Below, in pieces: positions 1 to 6,148 of a DNA stretch of 15,059 nt. Source of the stretch: Spirochaetaceae bacterium. Lineage in GTDB: Bacteria; Spirochaetota; Spirochaetia; Treponematales; Breznakiellaceae. The DNA lies in contig JAISCO010000400.1 of NCBI GenBank assembly GCA_031265535.1, positions 1 to 15,059 of the forward strand, given 5' to 3'. Both the position numbers and the translations under genes were made by a program. The notes under the pieces were generated by a model, which worked only from the letters and a program-made list of their open reading frames with translations, was not told where the DNA came from and did no database searches. The number at the start of each line of letters is the position of its first letter. The stretch's first letter is position 1.

Positions 1-1246
1 ACACGGTATACCGCGCCGGTATCGCGTTGTATATCGGCTGTATACTGAGACCCCACCCCGCGGTGGTATTGCCGGCAACGTCCTTCCAATTCACGTTTCT
101 GCCGGTCTTTGCAAGCCCCTGTTCCAGGTCCCCGATAATTTTAAACCCGGCGCTGCCGGCTATAAGCGCGGTAAAAGATATGTCGACGGTTTCTTTAGCA
201 TAGTTAATATTACTCTGAGTCAGCGCGGGGTCGTAGATTAGCTCGAAAGGCGGATGTTCCTTAAAGAACGCTGCGGCGTCGTTCAGGGTCTTGGCCCATG
301 TGCCGCGCCACTCCGTATTGGCCCGCTGTTCGGCCCGGTACCGCTCTATCTCGTTCCGCACGTTCTGCCCGATGTTATCGCTCCGCCCAAGACCGCCGCT
401 CGTAACGCTCGCCGTAATGACGGCGTTGCGGCTGGACGCCTCCGCCAGACTGGGGTCGAATTTCGCCGCCTCGTAGTAGTAACTCATCGCCTCGACCACC
501 GTGCCGTTCCGCTGGGCGACTATGCCTTTGGACAGCGCGGTTTCCGCCTGTACTGTGGAAGCGCTCGCCGCTCCCTGAAGTCCCGCCTTCCCCTCGGCGG
601 TAAGATTTACCCCAAGCTGGGACAGCAGGTCCGCCGAGGCCTTATTGATGCCGCTCAAGTTTTCCAGTTCAGCCGCCGAAACAGCGCCGGTATAGGCGGC
701 TTTTGACACGCCGGAGGCCGCCTCTGTTACTTTAAGCTGGAGGGAAAAGCTCGCGCCGGTCTTTTGCAGCACGCCGTTCAGGATGTACTGTACGTTGGTC
801 ACGGCGCCCAACTGGACAAAGTTGTTTTCCTCAGAGTAGTAGCCGCTCTCTCCCTCGGCTATCACCTTTTCCAGGTTCTGCCGGTCAAGCACTGTCATTG
901 CCGAAAACTTGGTAAAATCCCCCACCAAAACGCCCTGCACCATAGTGGGCAGGTACGCCTCGTTTGCGGCAATACCCCGGCCGTCGGGAACCAGCACGGC
1001 GATGCTGAGATCGGACGCCCCGTTTCCGCTCCAGTACGGCGAAACCGGAGCCGCCGGTACTGCCGGCTCGGCGGCAGCCGGCGGCTCTTTGGTTGGAGCC
1101 GGAACCGGAGCCGCCGCTGTGGACTCAGCGGCGGGACGCGCTGTCTCAACCGGAGCGGGAGCGGGTTTTTCCTTGCGCCCTCCGGCATAGACTGGCAAAA
1201 CAAGTGTCGTCAATAACACCGCTGATACAAAAACACGTAATTTCAT
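1..1246 (-). CDS. CsgG/LpoB-like secreted protein with TPR-like segment (3' end cut by window edge)
   Basis: The reading frame stays open from ATG at 1246 to base 1, giving at least 415 residues; the C-terminus lies outside the window. Residues 1-21 are a signal peptide with a likely cleavage after Val-Tyr-Ala; there is no lipobox cysteine. Residues 27-70 are a Pro/Ala-rich linker. Residues about 78-190 read like the CsgG/LpoB/TolB-N type of periplasmic fold, with the phrase TVLDRQNLEKVIAEGES and then a 'QYILNGVL' strand. Residues about 234-270 look like one TPR helix pair (ALSKGIVAQ ... AMSYYYEAAKFDP). An AAGGAG ribosome site lies at 1253-1258. The gene is 36 bases downstream of a lipoprotein gene in the same direction, so it is probably in one operon with it. 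A role in an envelope assembly is inferred; the exact function is unknown. The CsgG-like call is moderately sure. Confidence 0.75.
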   Translation of the reverse strand, partial: MKLRVFVSAVLLTTLVLPVYAGGRKEKPAPAPVETARPAAESTAAAPVPAPTKEPPAAAEPAVPAAPVSPYWSGNGASDLSIAVLVPDGRGIAANEAYLPTMVQGVLVGDFTKFSAMTVLDRQNLEKVIAEGESGYYSEENNFVQLGAVTNVQYILNGVLQKTGASFSLQLKVTEAASGVSKAAYTGAVSAAELENLSGINKASADLLSQLGVNLTAEGKAGLQGAASASTVQAETALSKGIVAQRNGTVVEAMSYYYEAAKFDPSLAEASSRNAVITASVTSGGLGRSDNIGQNVRNEIERYRAEQRANTEWRGTWAKTLNDAAAFFKEHPPFELIYDPALTQSNINYAKETVDISFTALIAGSAGFKIIGDLEQGLAKTGRNVNWKDVAGNTTAGWGLSIQPIYNAIPARYTV

Positions 1247-1282
1247 AAATTTCTCCTTATGGCATCTTTTGTTTAACGAAAA

Positions 1283-2101
1283 TTACTCGAACATTACGTT
1301 TGAAGCGGCGCTCAGCGCGCTTATCCAGTCGATGTCCGCCTCGTTCTGCGCCGTCCGTTCCTGCGAGCGCAGTTTCTGCCGGAACTCCGCATCGCTCATC
1401 TCGGTCTCCCGGTCCGCCGCCGCTTGTATTTCGCCGTAGACTTTCGCCACATTGGTCTGAACCTGCCGGTCCGGGATTTTGCCTATCACATCGTTCACAT
1501 ACTTCCGTGTCAGGGCGGTCCATGTTGACTGGGGCATCGCCCACACCACATAGTAGATATACTCGCGGTTTTTGATACGCGTGGAAGGGTCGTCCGTCTC
1601 CACCAACTGCCAGAAATCCGCCACCCGCTCCGTGCCGGTAATGTTGACCTTGGTCGCCGTGGCGATATCCTCTACGATGTCTATCTGGCCCTCATTGAGG
1701 GTCTGGCCGGCGGCTGTTACCACATACGCCTTGAGCTCGCCGGCCGTCTGGGCCGCAAAGAGCAGCCCCGCCTGTACCCGCGCCTCTTCGCGGTTCGGCC
1801 GTTGGGCGATGCTGTACTTGACGCGGCTGGTGGACGGAATGTTGTACTCCGATTTGACCGGCCCCGTATTCCCCTTGATCAGGGGCTTCAGCCAGAGGGG
1901 TACCGACTCTTCCCCCACGTTCCGGTTGGCCCAGTCGATAACGGTGGAGCGCGTGGTCCGGGTTTCCACATTGTTCACGCCCTGTTCCATGCGAATCTCC
2001 GCCGCCGTAAGCGCCGCATCCGCTTTCGGGGCGGAACCGCAGCCCGCCGCGAGCATTGCCGCCGATACTGAGGCGGCAATCAAAATCATCTTCTTTTTCA
2101 T
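1283..2101 (-). CDS. Outer-membrane or periplasmic lipoprotein, possibly LPP20-like
   Basis: This 272-residue protein has a clear lipoprotein signal: a Lys-rich start, a hydrophobic stretch, and a lipobox L-A-A-G-C with the lipidated Cys at residue 21. The mature part is alpha/beta in appearance, with an Ala-rich helix (about residues 105-130) resembling the 'AR.QA...A...L' helix of LPP20-type proteins. No catalytic motif is visible. The start at 2101 is fixed by an AAGGAG site at 2108-2113, six bases away. It sits between an LPP20-like lipoprotein gene upstream (a 168-base gap filled mostly by a tandem repeat) and a CsgG-like gene downstream (36-base gap). The three genes probably act together at the outer membrane, by analogy with CsgG/LPP20 lipoprotein sets. 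The lipoprotein call is firm; the family is uncertain. Confidence 0.8.
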   Translation of the reverse strand: MKKKMILIAASVSAAMLAAGCGSAPKADAALTAAEIRMEQGVNNVETRTTRSTVIDWANRNVGEESVPLWLKPLIKGNTGPVKSEYNIPSTSRVKYSIAQRPNREEARVQAGLLFAAQTAGELKAYVVTAAGQTLNEGQIDIVEDIATATKVNITGTERVADFWQLVETDDPSTRIKNREYIYYVVWAMPQSTWTALTRKYVNDVIGKIPDRQVQTNVAKVYGEIQAAADRETEMSDAEFRQKLRSQERTAQNEADIDWISALSAASNVMFE

Positions 2102-2152
2102 AATGAACTCCTTAAAATAATAATTAAAAGTTAGCAGTTAATAATTCCTGCT

Positions 2153-2277
2153 CACTCCTCATTCCTCACTGTCACTCATCATTCCTCACTCATCATTCCT
2201 CATTCCTCACTCATCATTCCTCATTCCTCACTCATCATTCCTCATTCCTCACTCATCATTCCTCATTCCTCATTCCT
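2153..2277. repeat. Heptanucleotide tandem repeat array with 21-base higher-order period
   Basis: About 18 consecutive 7-base units fill the array. From 2173 to 2277 every unit is exactly CATTCCT or CACTCAT. From 2187 the order is a triplet (CACTCAT, CATTCCT, CATTCCT) repeated four times, then one extra CATTCCT. The left end (2153-2172) is degenerate and contains one 6-base unit. The array fills most of the gap between the two lipoprotein genes and runs 8 bases into the upstream gene, supplying its TGA stop codon (2270-2272). Confidence 0.95.
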
Positions 2278-3298
2278 CCCGATAAGAGGCCTGTTTTCTG
2301 TTTAATTCAGCGGCAAACGCTTCACCCAGAGCCGCCGCCAGAGCGGTATATGCCCGGCGTCTTCCCACTTCGGGGTTTACCGCGCTCTGCCGGGGGGCTT
2401 TCGCGGTAAAAGAAAATACCGCCCCCGCGCCGCCGCTCACCGTTCCCGTCAGGGCGGGTGTGTAAAATGTACCGCTTTCCATTTTTTGCGCCCCCAGATC
2501 AACACGGATCAGGCACACGCAGGACGCCGCCTTACGAGCCTGTTCCACCGGAAAGCCTTGCGCCCCCAGCGCCGCCGTCATGGCGTTAGAGATGATACCG
2601 TCCAGATCGCCGGTACATTCGATAAAGATAGCCGCCGCCTGCCGGGCGCTGTATATCCGTTCCGGCATAGCAGAACGGACGGCGTCCGCTTCCGCAAACA
2701 CGGCGCGGGCTTTAGCAGGGTTCAAAACCTGGGCGAATCCCCGCACCGCGTTGTACTCAGGTCCCTCCCCATAAGCGGCGGCGGCGCCGAAGCGCAGCGC
2801 CCGCAAAAAGGCGTCGTTTTCGGCTTCAGCAGCGCTGGACAGGGCCGACAGCGCGCCTTTGACCTTGACCGCCTCGGGTTCGTACAGTGTCCACGCTTCA
2901 TCACGGTCGATAAAAGCGACAGTTTCCCACATTTTTGCGGCGGGATTAAACCATGGGTCTTCAGCGTAACGTACCGCCACAAGGCGGGTTTGGGAGCGCA
3001 CCAGGGTGTTGGTCTCGGTTCGGGATTCGCCTGCGGTAACGCCGTTCTGTTCCGTCCATGACCGGTGGAGGGATTCTTCGGCGCCGACCTCGCTTTCAAA
3101 ATAGAAGGATATTCCGTTCAGCGCCGCCAGTTCCGCCTCCCGCCGGACGCCGCCTTCCCCCCGCTGGGCAATATAGGCGGCGCGTGGATAGACGGCTTCC
3201 ACATTCCGCACCCACGCGGGCGCCTCCGCGCTTTGAGGCGTCCCCGCACAGGCGCTAAGCGCCGTCAATCCCGCGCACAGCAAGAATGTTTTGAGCAT
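2270..3298 (-). CDS. LPP20-family-like lipoprotein
   Basis: The protein has 342 residues from ATG at 3298, which I chose because it gives a standard lipoprotein signal with lipobox L-S-A-C and Cys at residue 17. The frame stays open 53 codons further upstream to a TTG at 3457, but that extension has no ribosome site, encodes a run of prolines from a poly-C tract, and would bury the signal peptide. The mature start APAWVRNVEAVYPRAAYIAQ followed by an Ala-rich helix fits the LPP20 pattern (Pro-x-Trp, then 'Y...A..G', then a helix). A long Ala-rich C-terminal half has no motif I know. It is the first gene of a three-gene envelope set. Its leader carries a 14-base homopolymer and a hairpin, so expression may be phase-variable. 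The last two codons and stop lie inside the heptad array. Confidence 0.8.
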   Translation of the reverse strand: MLKTFLLCAGLTALSACAGTPQSAEAPAWVRNVEAVYPRAAYIAQRGEGGVRREAELAALNGISFYFESEVGAEESLHRSWTEQNGVTAGESRTETNTLVRSQTRLVAVRYAEDPWFNPAAKMWETVAFIDRDEAWTLYEPEAVKVKGALSALSSAAEAENDAFLRALRFGAAAAYGEGPEYNAVRGFAQVLNPAKARAVFAEADAVRSAMPERIYSARQAAAIFIECTGDLDGIISNAMTAALGAQGFPVEQARKAASCVCLIRVDLGAQKMESGTFYTPALTGTVSGGAGAVFSFTAKAPRQSAVNPEVGRRRAYTALAAALGEAFAAELNRKQASYREE

Positions 3299-3372
3299 TT
3301 TTTGAGGCAGTAAATATAATTTTTTGAGTGAAAAAAGAACGCTAAAACTTATGAAAAAAGGCTTTCTAATGG

Positions 3373-3401
3373 GGAAAAACCGGTAAAACGCCGGTTTTTC
3401 C
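3373..3401. promoter_or_regulatory. Perfect 11-base inverted repeat in lipoprotein-gene leader
   Basis: GGAAAAACCGG (3373-3383) and CCGGTTTTTCC (3391-3401) are exact reverse complements around a 7-base loop. It lies 75 bases upstream of the lipoprotein start codon and 28 bases downstream of the poly-G tract in the direction of transcription. It could be a protein-binding operator or an RNA hairpin. A run of five T follows the stem core on both strands, so a leader attenuator is also possible. Confidence 0.7.
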
Positions 3402-3428
3402 GCGCTAATTTTCAGTGCATTATGAGGC

Positions 3429-3442
3429 GGGGGGGGGGGGGG
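3429..3442. repeat. Homopolymeric tract of 14 G (14 C on the minus strand)
   Basis: Fourteen uninterrupted G lie between the predicted promoter (3508-3538) and the start codon (3298) of the minus-strand lipoprotein gene. Tracts of this length slip readily during replication. In Treponema pallidum poly-G tracts upstream of tpr genes are known to tune transcription. Here the tract would lie about 60 bases into the transcribed leader if the promoter call is right. Confidence 0.9.
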
Positions 3443-3507
3443 ATTGGGCGTCCGCAATAAACGCGGCGCACGCTTGGTTCTAGGATATTAATAGCTTTCA
3501 TCGTTAC

Positions 3508-3538
3508 ATTATATACTTATTTTTGCTTATTTAGTCAA
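3508..3538 (-). promoter_or_regulatory. Predicted sigma70-type promoter of the left lipoprotein block
   Basis: On the minus strand TTGACT (3533-3538) serves as the -35. It is followed after 19 bases by a perfect TATAAT (3508-3513); an overlapping TATATA two bases earlier gives the standard 17-base spacing. The spacer is A-rich. A transcript from here would have a leader of about 200 bases containing the poly-C tract and the hairpin. Confidence 0.65.
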
Positions 3539-3540
3539 CC

Positions 3541-3552
3541 CGCCAGCTGGCG
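3541..3552. promoter_or_regulatory. 12-base perfect palindrome beside the -35
   Basis: CGCCAGCTGGCG is its own reverse complement and ends two bases from the -35 hexamer at 3533-3538. It may be an activator or repressor site, or the degenerate end of the dispersed GC-rich repeat, whose copies end in similar CTGGCGGG sequence. Confidence 0.45.
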
Positions 3553-3592
3553 CCCGCCATTCGCGCTTCCCCTTTTTATTTGAAACCGGCTC

Positions 3593-3669
3593 AACTGCTA
3601 ATTGATAATTCTTAATTTCTCATTGCTAATTGTTACTTGCTCATTGCTCATTTTTACTTGTTCCTTATT
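3593..3669. repeat. Degenerate heptanucleotide repeat array
   Basis: Eleven successive 7-base units in phase: AACTGCT, AATTGAT, AATTCTT, AATTTCT, CATTGCT, AATTGTT, ACTTGCT, CATTGCT, CATTTTT, ACTTGTT, CCTTATT. The consensus is close to (A/C)ATTGCT and resembles the arrays near 2.2, 8.0 and 14.2 kb. The array gives a spurious Leu/Ser/Thr-rich frame on the plus strand. Confidence 0.8.
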
Positions 3670-3707
3670 TACCATAAATTTTCTAAAAGTAAAATTGCTG
3701 ATGGCAC

Positions 3708-3809
3708 ATGGCAAATCCCCTAAAGCAGGCTATCGAACCGAAAGCCGCCCCGCCGCCAACGAGCGGCGGCAAGCTGCTAGCGCGGAGCGTATGTAAACCC
3801 ATTGGCGGG
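3708..3809 (+). repeat. Dispersed GC-rich repeat, 102-base copy 1
   Basis: It matches 3911-4012 without gaps at an offset of 203 bases; I count 8 differences in 102. It contains an internal hairpin (GCCGCC, 7-base loop, GGCGGC) and the block GCTAGCGCGGAGCG shared with the inverted copies near 14.1 kb. It has no credible gene. Confidence 0.9.
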
Positions 3810-3821
3810 CGCTGACGGGCG

Positions 3822-3899
3822 CGTATGCCAATTACCGTTGCCGTATCGAAGGCACGGAGTAGAGGCTGCTTCCGGGATGCCGGCGCGGAGCGAATGTGC
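3822..3899 (+). repeat. Dispersed repeat, second module
   Basis: This module lies between the two 102-base copies. It carries GGCACGGAGTA, then GCTTCCGG, then GCGCGGAGCG, in the same order and spacing as the reverse complements of 14056-14156 and 14209-14281. Its close relatives are therefore about 10 kb away in the opposite orientation. Confidence 0.85.
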
Positions 3900-3910
3900 C
3901 TCCATAGCAA

Positions 3911-4012
3911 ATGGCAAATCGCCTAAAGCAGGCTATCGAACCGAAAACCGCCCCGCCGCCAACGAGCGGCGGCAAGACGCTAGCGCGGAGCGCATGAAAA
4001 CCCGCTGGCGGG
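3911..4012 (+). repeat. Dispersed GC-rich repeat, 102-base copy 2
   Basis: About 92% identical to 3708-3809. It ends with ACCCGCTGGCGGG only three bases before the predicted -35 of the yebC promoter. The inverted copy at 14056-14156 has the related ending ACCCACTGGTGGG next to the livJ leader. Confidence 0.9.
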
Positions 4013-4015
4013 GGG

Positions 4016-4044
4016 TCGACAAGGGTGGATAAAATATGTATACT
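4016..4044 (+). promoter_or_regulatory. Predicted sigma70-type promoter of yebC-ruvC
   Basis: TCGACA (4016-4021) and TATACT (4039-4044) each match consensus in five of six positions and are exactly 17 bases apart. Transcription would begin near 4051, leaving a leader of about 40 bases with an AAGGAG site at 4080-4085. Confidence 0.65.
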
Positions 4045-4053
4045 CAAAAAAAA

Positions 4054-4069
4054 TAAAAATTAATTTTTA
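4054..4069. promoter_or_regulatory. 16-base perfect AT palindrome in yebC leader
   Basis: TAAAAATTAATTTTTA is fully self-complementary. It lies just after the predicted transcription start and 21 bases before the yebC ATG, a position suited to a repressor site. AT-rich palindromes also arise by chance, so the role is uncertain. Confidence 0.4.
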
Positions 4070-4090
4070 CAGTAACTTTAAGGAGAATTT

Positions 4091-4825
4091 ATGTCCGGCC
4101 ATAGCAAATGGGCAAAGATTAAACGCGCAAAAGGGGCGGCTGACGCGCAGCGCGGCAACCTTTTTACAAAACTTATTAAAGAAATTTCAATAGCCGCGCG
4201 TATGGGGGGCGGCGACCCGGAAGGTAATCCCAGACTGCGTACCGTGATTATCAAGGCGCGCGGCGCGAATATGCCGAAAGATAATATTGACAGGGCTATC
4301 AAGAAAGGCACAGGAGAGCTTGAGGGTGTAAGCTACGAGGAACTTACCTACGAGGCGCGGCTTGGCGAGGCGGCAATACTTATTGAAGTGCTTACAGACA
4401 ATCGTAACCGCGCCGCAGCCGATGTACGCAACATTTTAACACGCGCCGGCGCGGAACTTGCTAAAGCGGGCTCTGTTTCACGCTTGTTGACCCGCAAGGG
4501 AATCATCACATTGGATGGAGAAAAGTATACGGAAGACGAGGTGATGGATGCGGCGCTCAACGGCGGGGCGGAAGATGTTGCCTTGAATGACGGTGTAATA
4601 GAGGTTAGTACCGCGCCCGAAGATTTTGAGCCTGTGGCAAAGGCGCTTGAAGAAGCTAACTTTGAAACCACCGGCGCGGAAATCAGCATGGTTCCTGAAG
4701 CGCCTGTCATTCTTGATACCGCTACTACCGGCAAGGTACTGCGCCTGATTGACAAGTTGGAAGAAAACGATGATGTTCAGAACGTCTATTCCAACATCGA
4801 AGTGCCTGACGATTATGAAGACTAG
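4091..4825 (+). CDS. yebC: YebC/PmpR/TACO1-family protein
   Basis: The 244-residue product has the family's hallmark start MSGHSKWAKIKRAKGAADAQRG and the conserved blocks GNPRLRTVIIKARGANMP, YEARLGEAAILIEVLTDNRNR and the C-terminal VPxxPVxL-like strand. Length is normal for the family. Members were described as DNA-binding regulators; more recent work shows that family members help ribosomes through difficult stretches such as polyproline. One small oddity: the usual aromatic residues after GSVS (for example GSVSWMF) are replaced by GSVSRLL. The start is fixed by an AAGGAG site five bases upstream. It is followed by ruvC after two bases, a gene order known from many bacteria, and is driven by the promoter at 4016-4044. 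Confidence 0.96.
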   Translation: MSGHSKWAKIKRAKGAADAQRGNLFTKLIKEISIAARMGGGDPEGNPRLRTVIIKARGANMPKDNIDRAIKKGTGELEGVSYEELTYEARLGEAAILIEVLTDNRNRAAADVRNILTRAGAELAKAGSVSRLLTRKGIITLDGEKYTEDEVMDAALNGGAEDVALNDGVIEVSTAPEDFEPVAKALEEANFETTGAEISMVPEAPVILDTATTGKVLRLIDKLEENDDVQNVYSNIEVPDDYED

Positions 4826-4827
4826 CT

Positions 4828-5316
4828 GTGAGTGTGCCGCTGCGCATAATCGGTGTTGACCCCGGCCTTGCGTCCTCCGGCTGGGGCGTACTTGAGTATG
4901 CCGGACAGCGGACACGTTATTTAGCGCATGGCTGCATAGAAACTCTGGCCTCGCAAAATCACGCTGAACGGCTGCTCGTAATTTATAATGAGATACACGC
5001 CGCGCTTGATGTGTGGCGCCCCGATGAAGCCGCCGTTGAGGTCTTGTTCTTTGCCCGTAACGCGACAAGCGCGATCCCGGTCGCGGAATCGCGGGGAGTG
5101 CTATGTATGGCGCTTGCGCAAGCAGGCTTGCCTGTGCGTGAGTTTACGCCTAACGAAATAAAAAAAGCCGTAAGCGGCGTTTCTACCGCGGATAAGCGGC
5201 AGGTACAGGAGATGGTACGCATGATACTTGGGCTTGACGAAGCTCCGCGGCCTGACCACGCCGCCGACGCGCTTGCCGCCGCAATATGCGCCGCTAATTC
5301 AAGGATAATGTTGTGA
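4828..5316 (+). CDS. ruvC: Holliday-junction resolvase RuvC
   Basis: The 162-residue product cuts Holliday junctions in homologous recombination with RuvAB. The start GTG lies two bases after the yebC stop, so translation is probably coupled. The N-terminal IIGVDPGLASSGWGV carries catalytic Asp11. Glu71 in AAVEVLFF is the second acid. The C-terminal RPDHAADALA supplies His144 and Asp147, matching the Asp-Glu-His-Asp set of Thermus RuvC rather than the four acids of the E. coli enzyme. The tract ATSAIPVAESRGV and the KKAVSGVSTADKRQV loop are typical. ruvA and ruvB are not in the window. The stop overlaps the next gene by four bases. Confidence 0.97.
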   Translation: MSVPLRIIGVDPGLASSGWGVLEYAGQRTRYLAHGCIETLASQNHAERLLVIYNEIHAALDVWRPDEAAVEVLFFARNATSAIPVAESRGVLCMALAQAGLPVREFTPNEIKKAVSGVSTADKRQVQEMVRMILGLDEAPRPDHAADALAAAICAANSRIML

Positions 5317-6122
5317 ATCAAGACGCGGTAAAGAATATACTTCTTTCGATAGAAGACGCCCCGCTTGACTTTTCGCTTATTTTTTCCGGCAAGAAGAGCC
5401 GCAAAGTAAACGGCCTTTACAAGCCGGACGGGCGGGAAATCATCATACATAACAAGAATTTTCAGGATGCAGACGGAAAGCAAAACGAAAATTTGCTTAT
5501 CTACACGGCGATTCACGAGTATGCCCACCATCTTCATGCCTGTAAGCATGAAGGAAAACTGCCCACACGCGCACATACACGGGAATTTTGGGCGATTTTT
5601 CATACTCTGCTGGGTAAAGCGGAGGAATTGGGGCTGTATAAGACTAATTTTGCCGCTTCGCCCGCCCTGATTGAGCTGACTTCCCGCATCAAAGATGACT
5701 TTCTTACTGAAAACGGCAGAATTTTGAAGGAATTGGGGCACTGTCTAATCAAAGCGCAGGAACTTTGCGCCGGAATTGGAATGCGTTTTGAGGACTACAT
5801 CGACAGAATTCTGTGTATTCCCCGTGTTTCCGCGAAAATGGCGGTTAAAATCTTTCAATATGATATAAAGCCGGAAATAGGCCCCGACAATATGCGTTTT
5901 GTGGCCGGTATAGCCGGAGAAGATGCGCGGAACGAAGTACAGAAGGCTTTTCTTGCGGGAAAGAGTCCCGATACGGTCATTACATCTTATAAAAGCGGCC
6001 GGCCTCCGCCTGAAGAAGATCCGCGCCAGCGGCTTGAAAAAGAAAAGCTGCGTATTGAACGCACAATAGGTATGCTAACAAAGCGCCTGGGCGAACTTGA
6101 GCATGAATTGGACGAATTATAA
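5313..6122 (+). CDS. Unrecognised HExxH metallopeptidase-like protein with C-terminal coiled coil
   Basis: This 269-residue protein starts with GTG at 5313 within the ruvC stop (GTGA overlap), so it is probably translationally coupled to ruvC. Residues 66-76 contain AIHEYAHHLHA, a zinc-type HExxH helix (His68, Glu69, His72). About 16 residues later comes AHTREFWAIF, resembling the third-ligand region of SprT, WLM and YgjP-like proteins, with His88 the likely third ligand. Residues about 10-50 form a small beta-rich lead-in. Residues 155-225 are helical and unrecognised. Residues 236-269 (RQRLEKEKLRIERTIGML and on) are strongly charged with coiled-coil spacing. There is no signal peptide, so it is cytoplasmic. 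A role near DNA repair, as for SprT/Spartan proteases, is inferred only from motif and context. It could instead be an inactive relative. Confidence 0.8.
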   Translation: MNQDAVKNILLSIEDAPLDFSLIFSGKKSRKVNGLYKPDGREIIIHNKNFQDADGKQNENLLIYTAIHEYAHHLHACKHEGKLPTRAHTREFWAIFHTLLGKAEELGLYKTNFAASPALIELTSRIKDDFLTENGRILKELGHCLIKAQELCAGIGMRFEDYIDRILCIPRVSAKMAVKIFQYDIKPEIGPDNMRFVAGIAGEDARNEVQKAFLAGKSPDTVITSYKSGRPPPEEDPRQRLEKEKLRIERTIGMLTKRLGELEHELDEL

Positions 6123-6148
6123 CAGCCGGTAATGCATTTATTCGCAAA

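Noticed and set aside
2153..2277. CRISPR array
   Set aside because: The units are contiguous 7-base and 21-base repeats without unique spacers, and no cas genes are present.
254..3313. Plus-strand frames opposite the three left-hand genes
   Set aside because: Mirror frames caused by high GC at codon third positions of the minus-strand genes; no ribosome sites or recognisable domains.
3299..3457. 53-codon N-terminal extension of the LPP20-like lipoprotein from a TTG at 3457
   Set aside because: No ribosome site, a poly-proline run made by the homopolymer, and it would place the lipoprotein signal peptide internally. ATG 3298 gives a standard leader.
3602..4047. Small frames on both strands over the intergenic repeats
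   Set aside because: They are translations of the heptad array and the duplicated 102-base repeat. No ribosome sites, and similar peptides arise only because the DNA is repeated.
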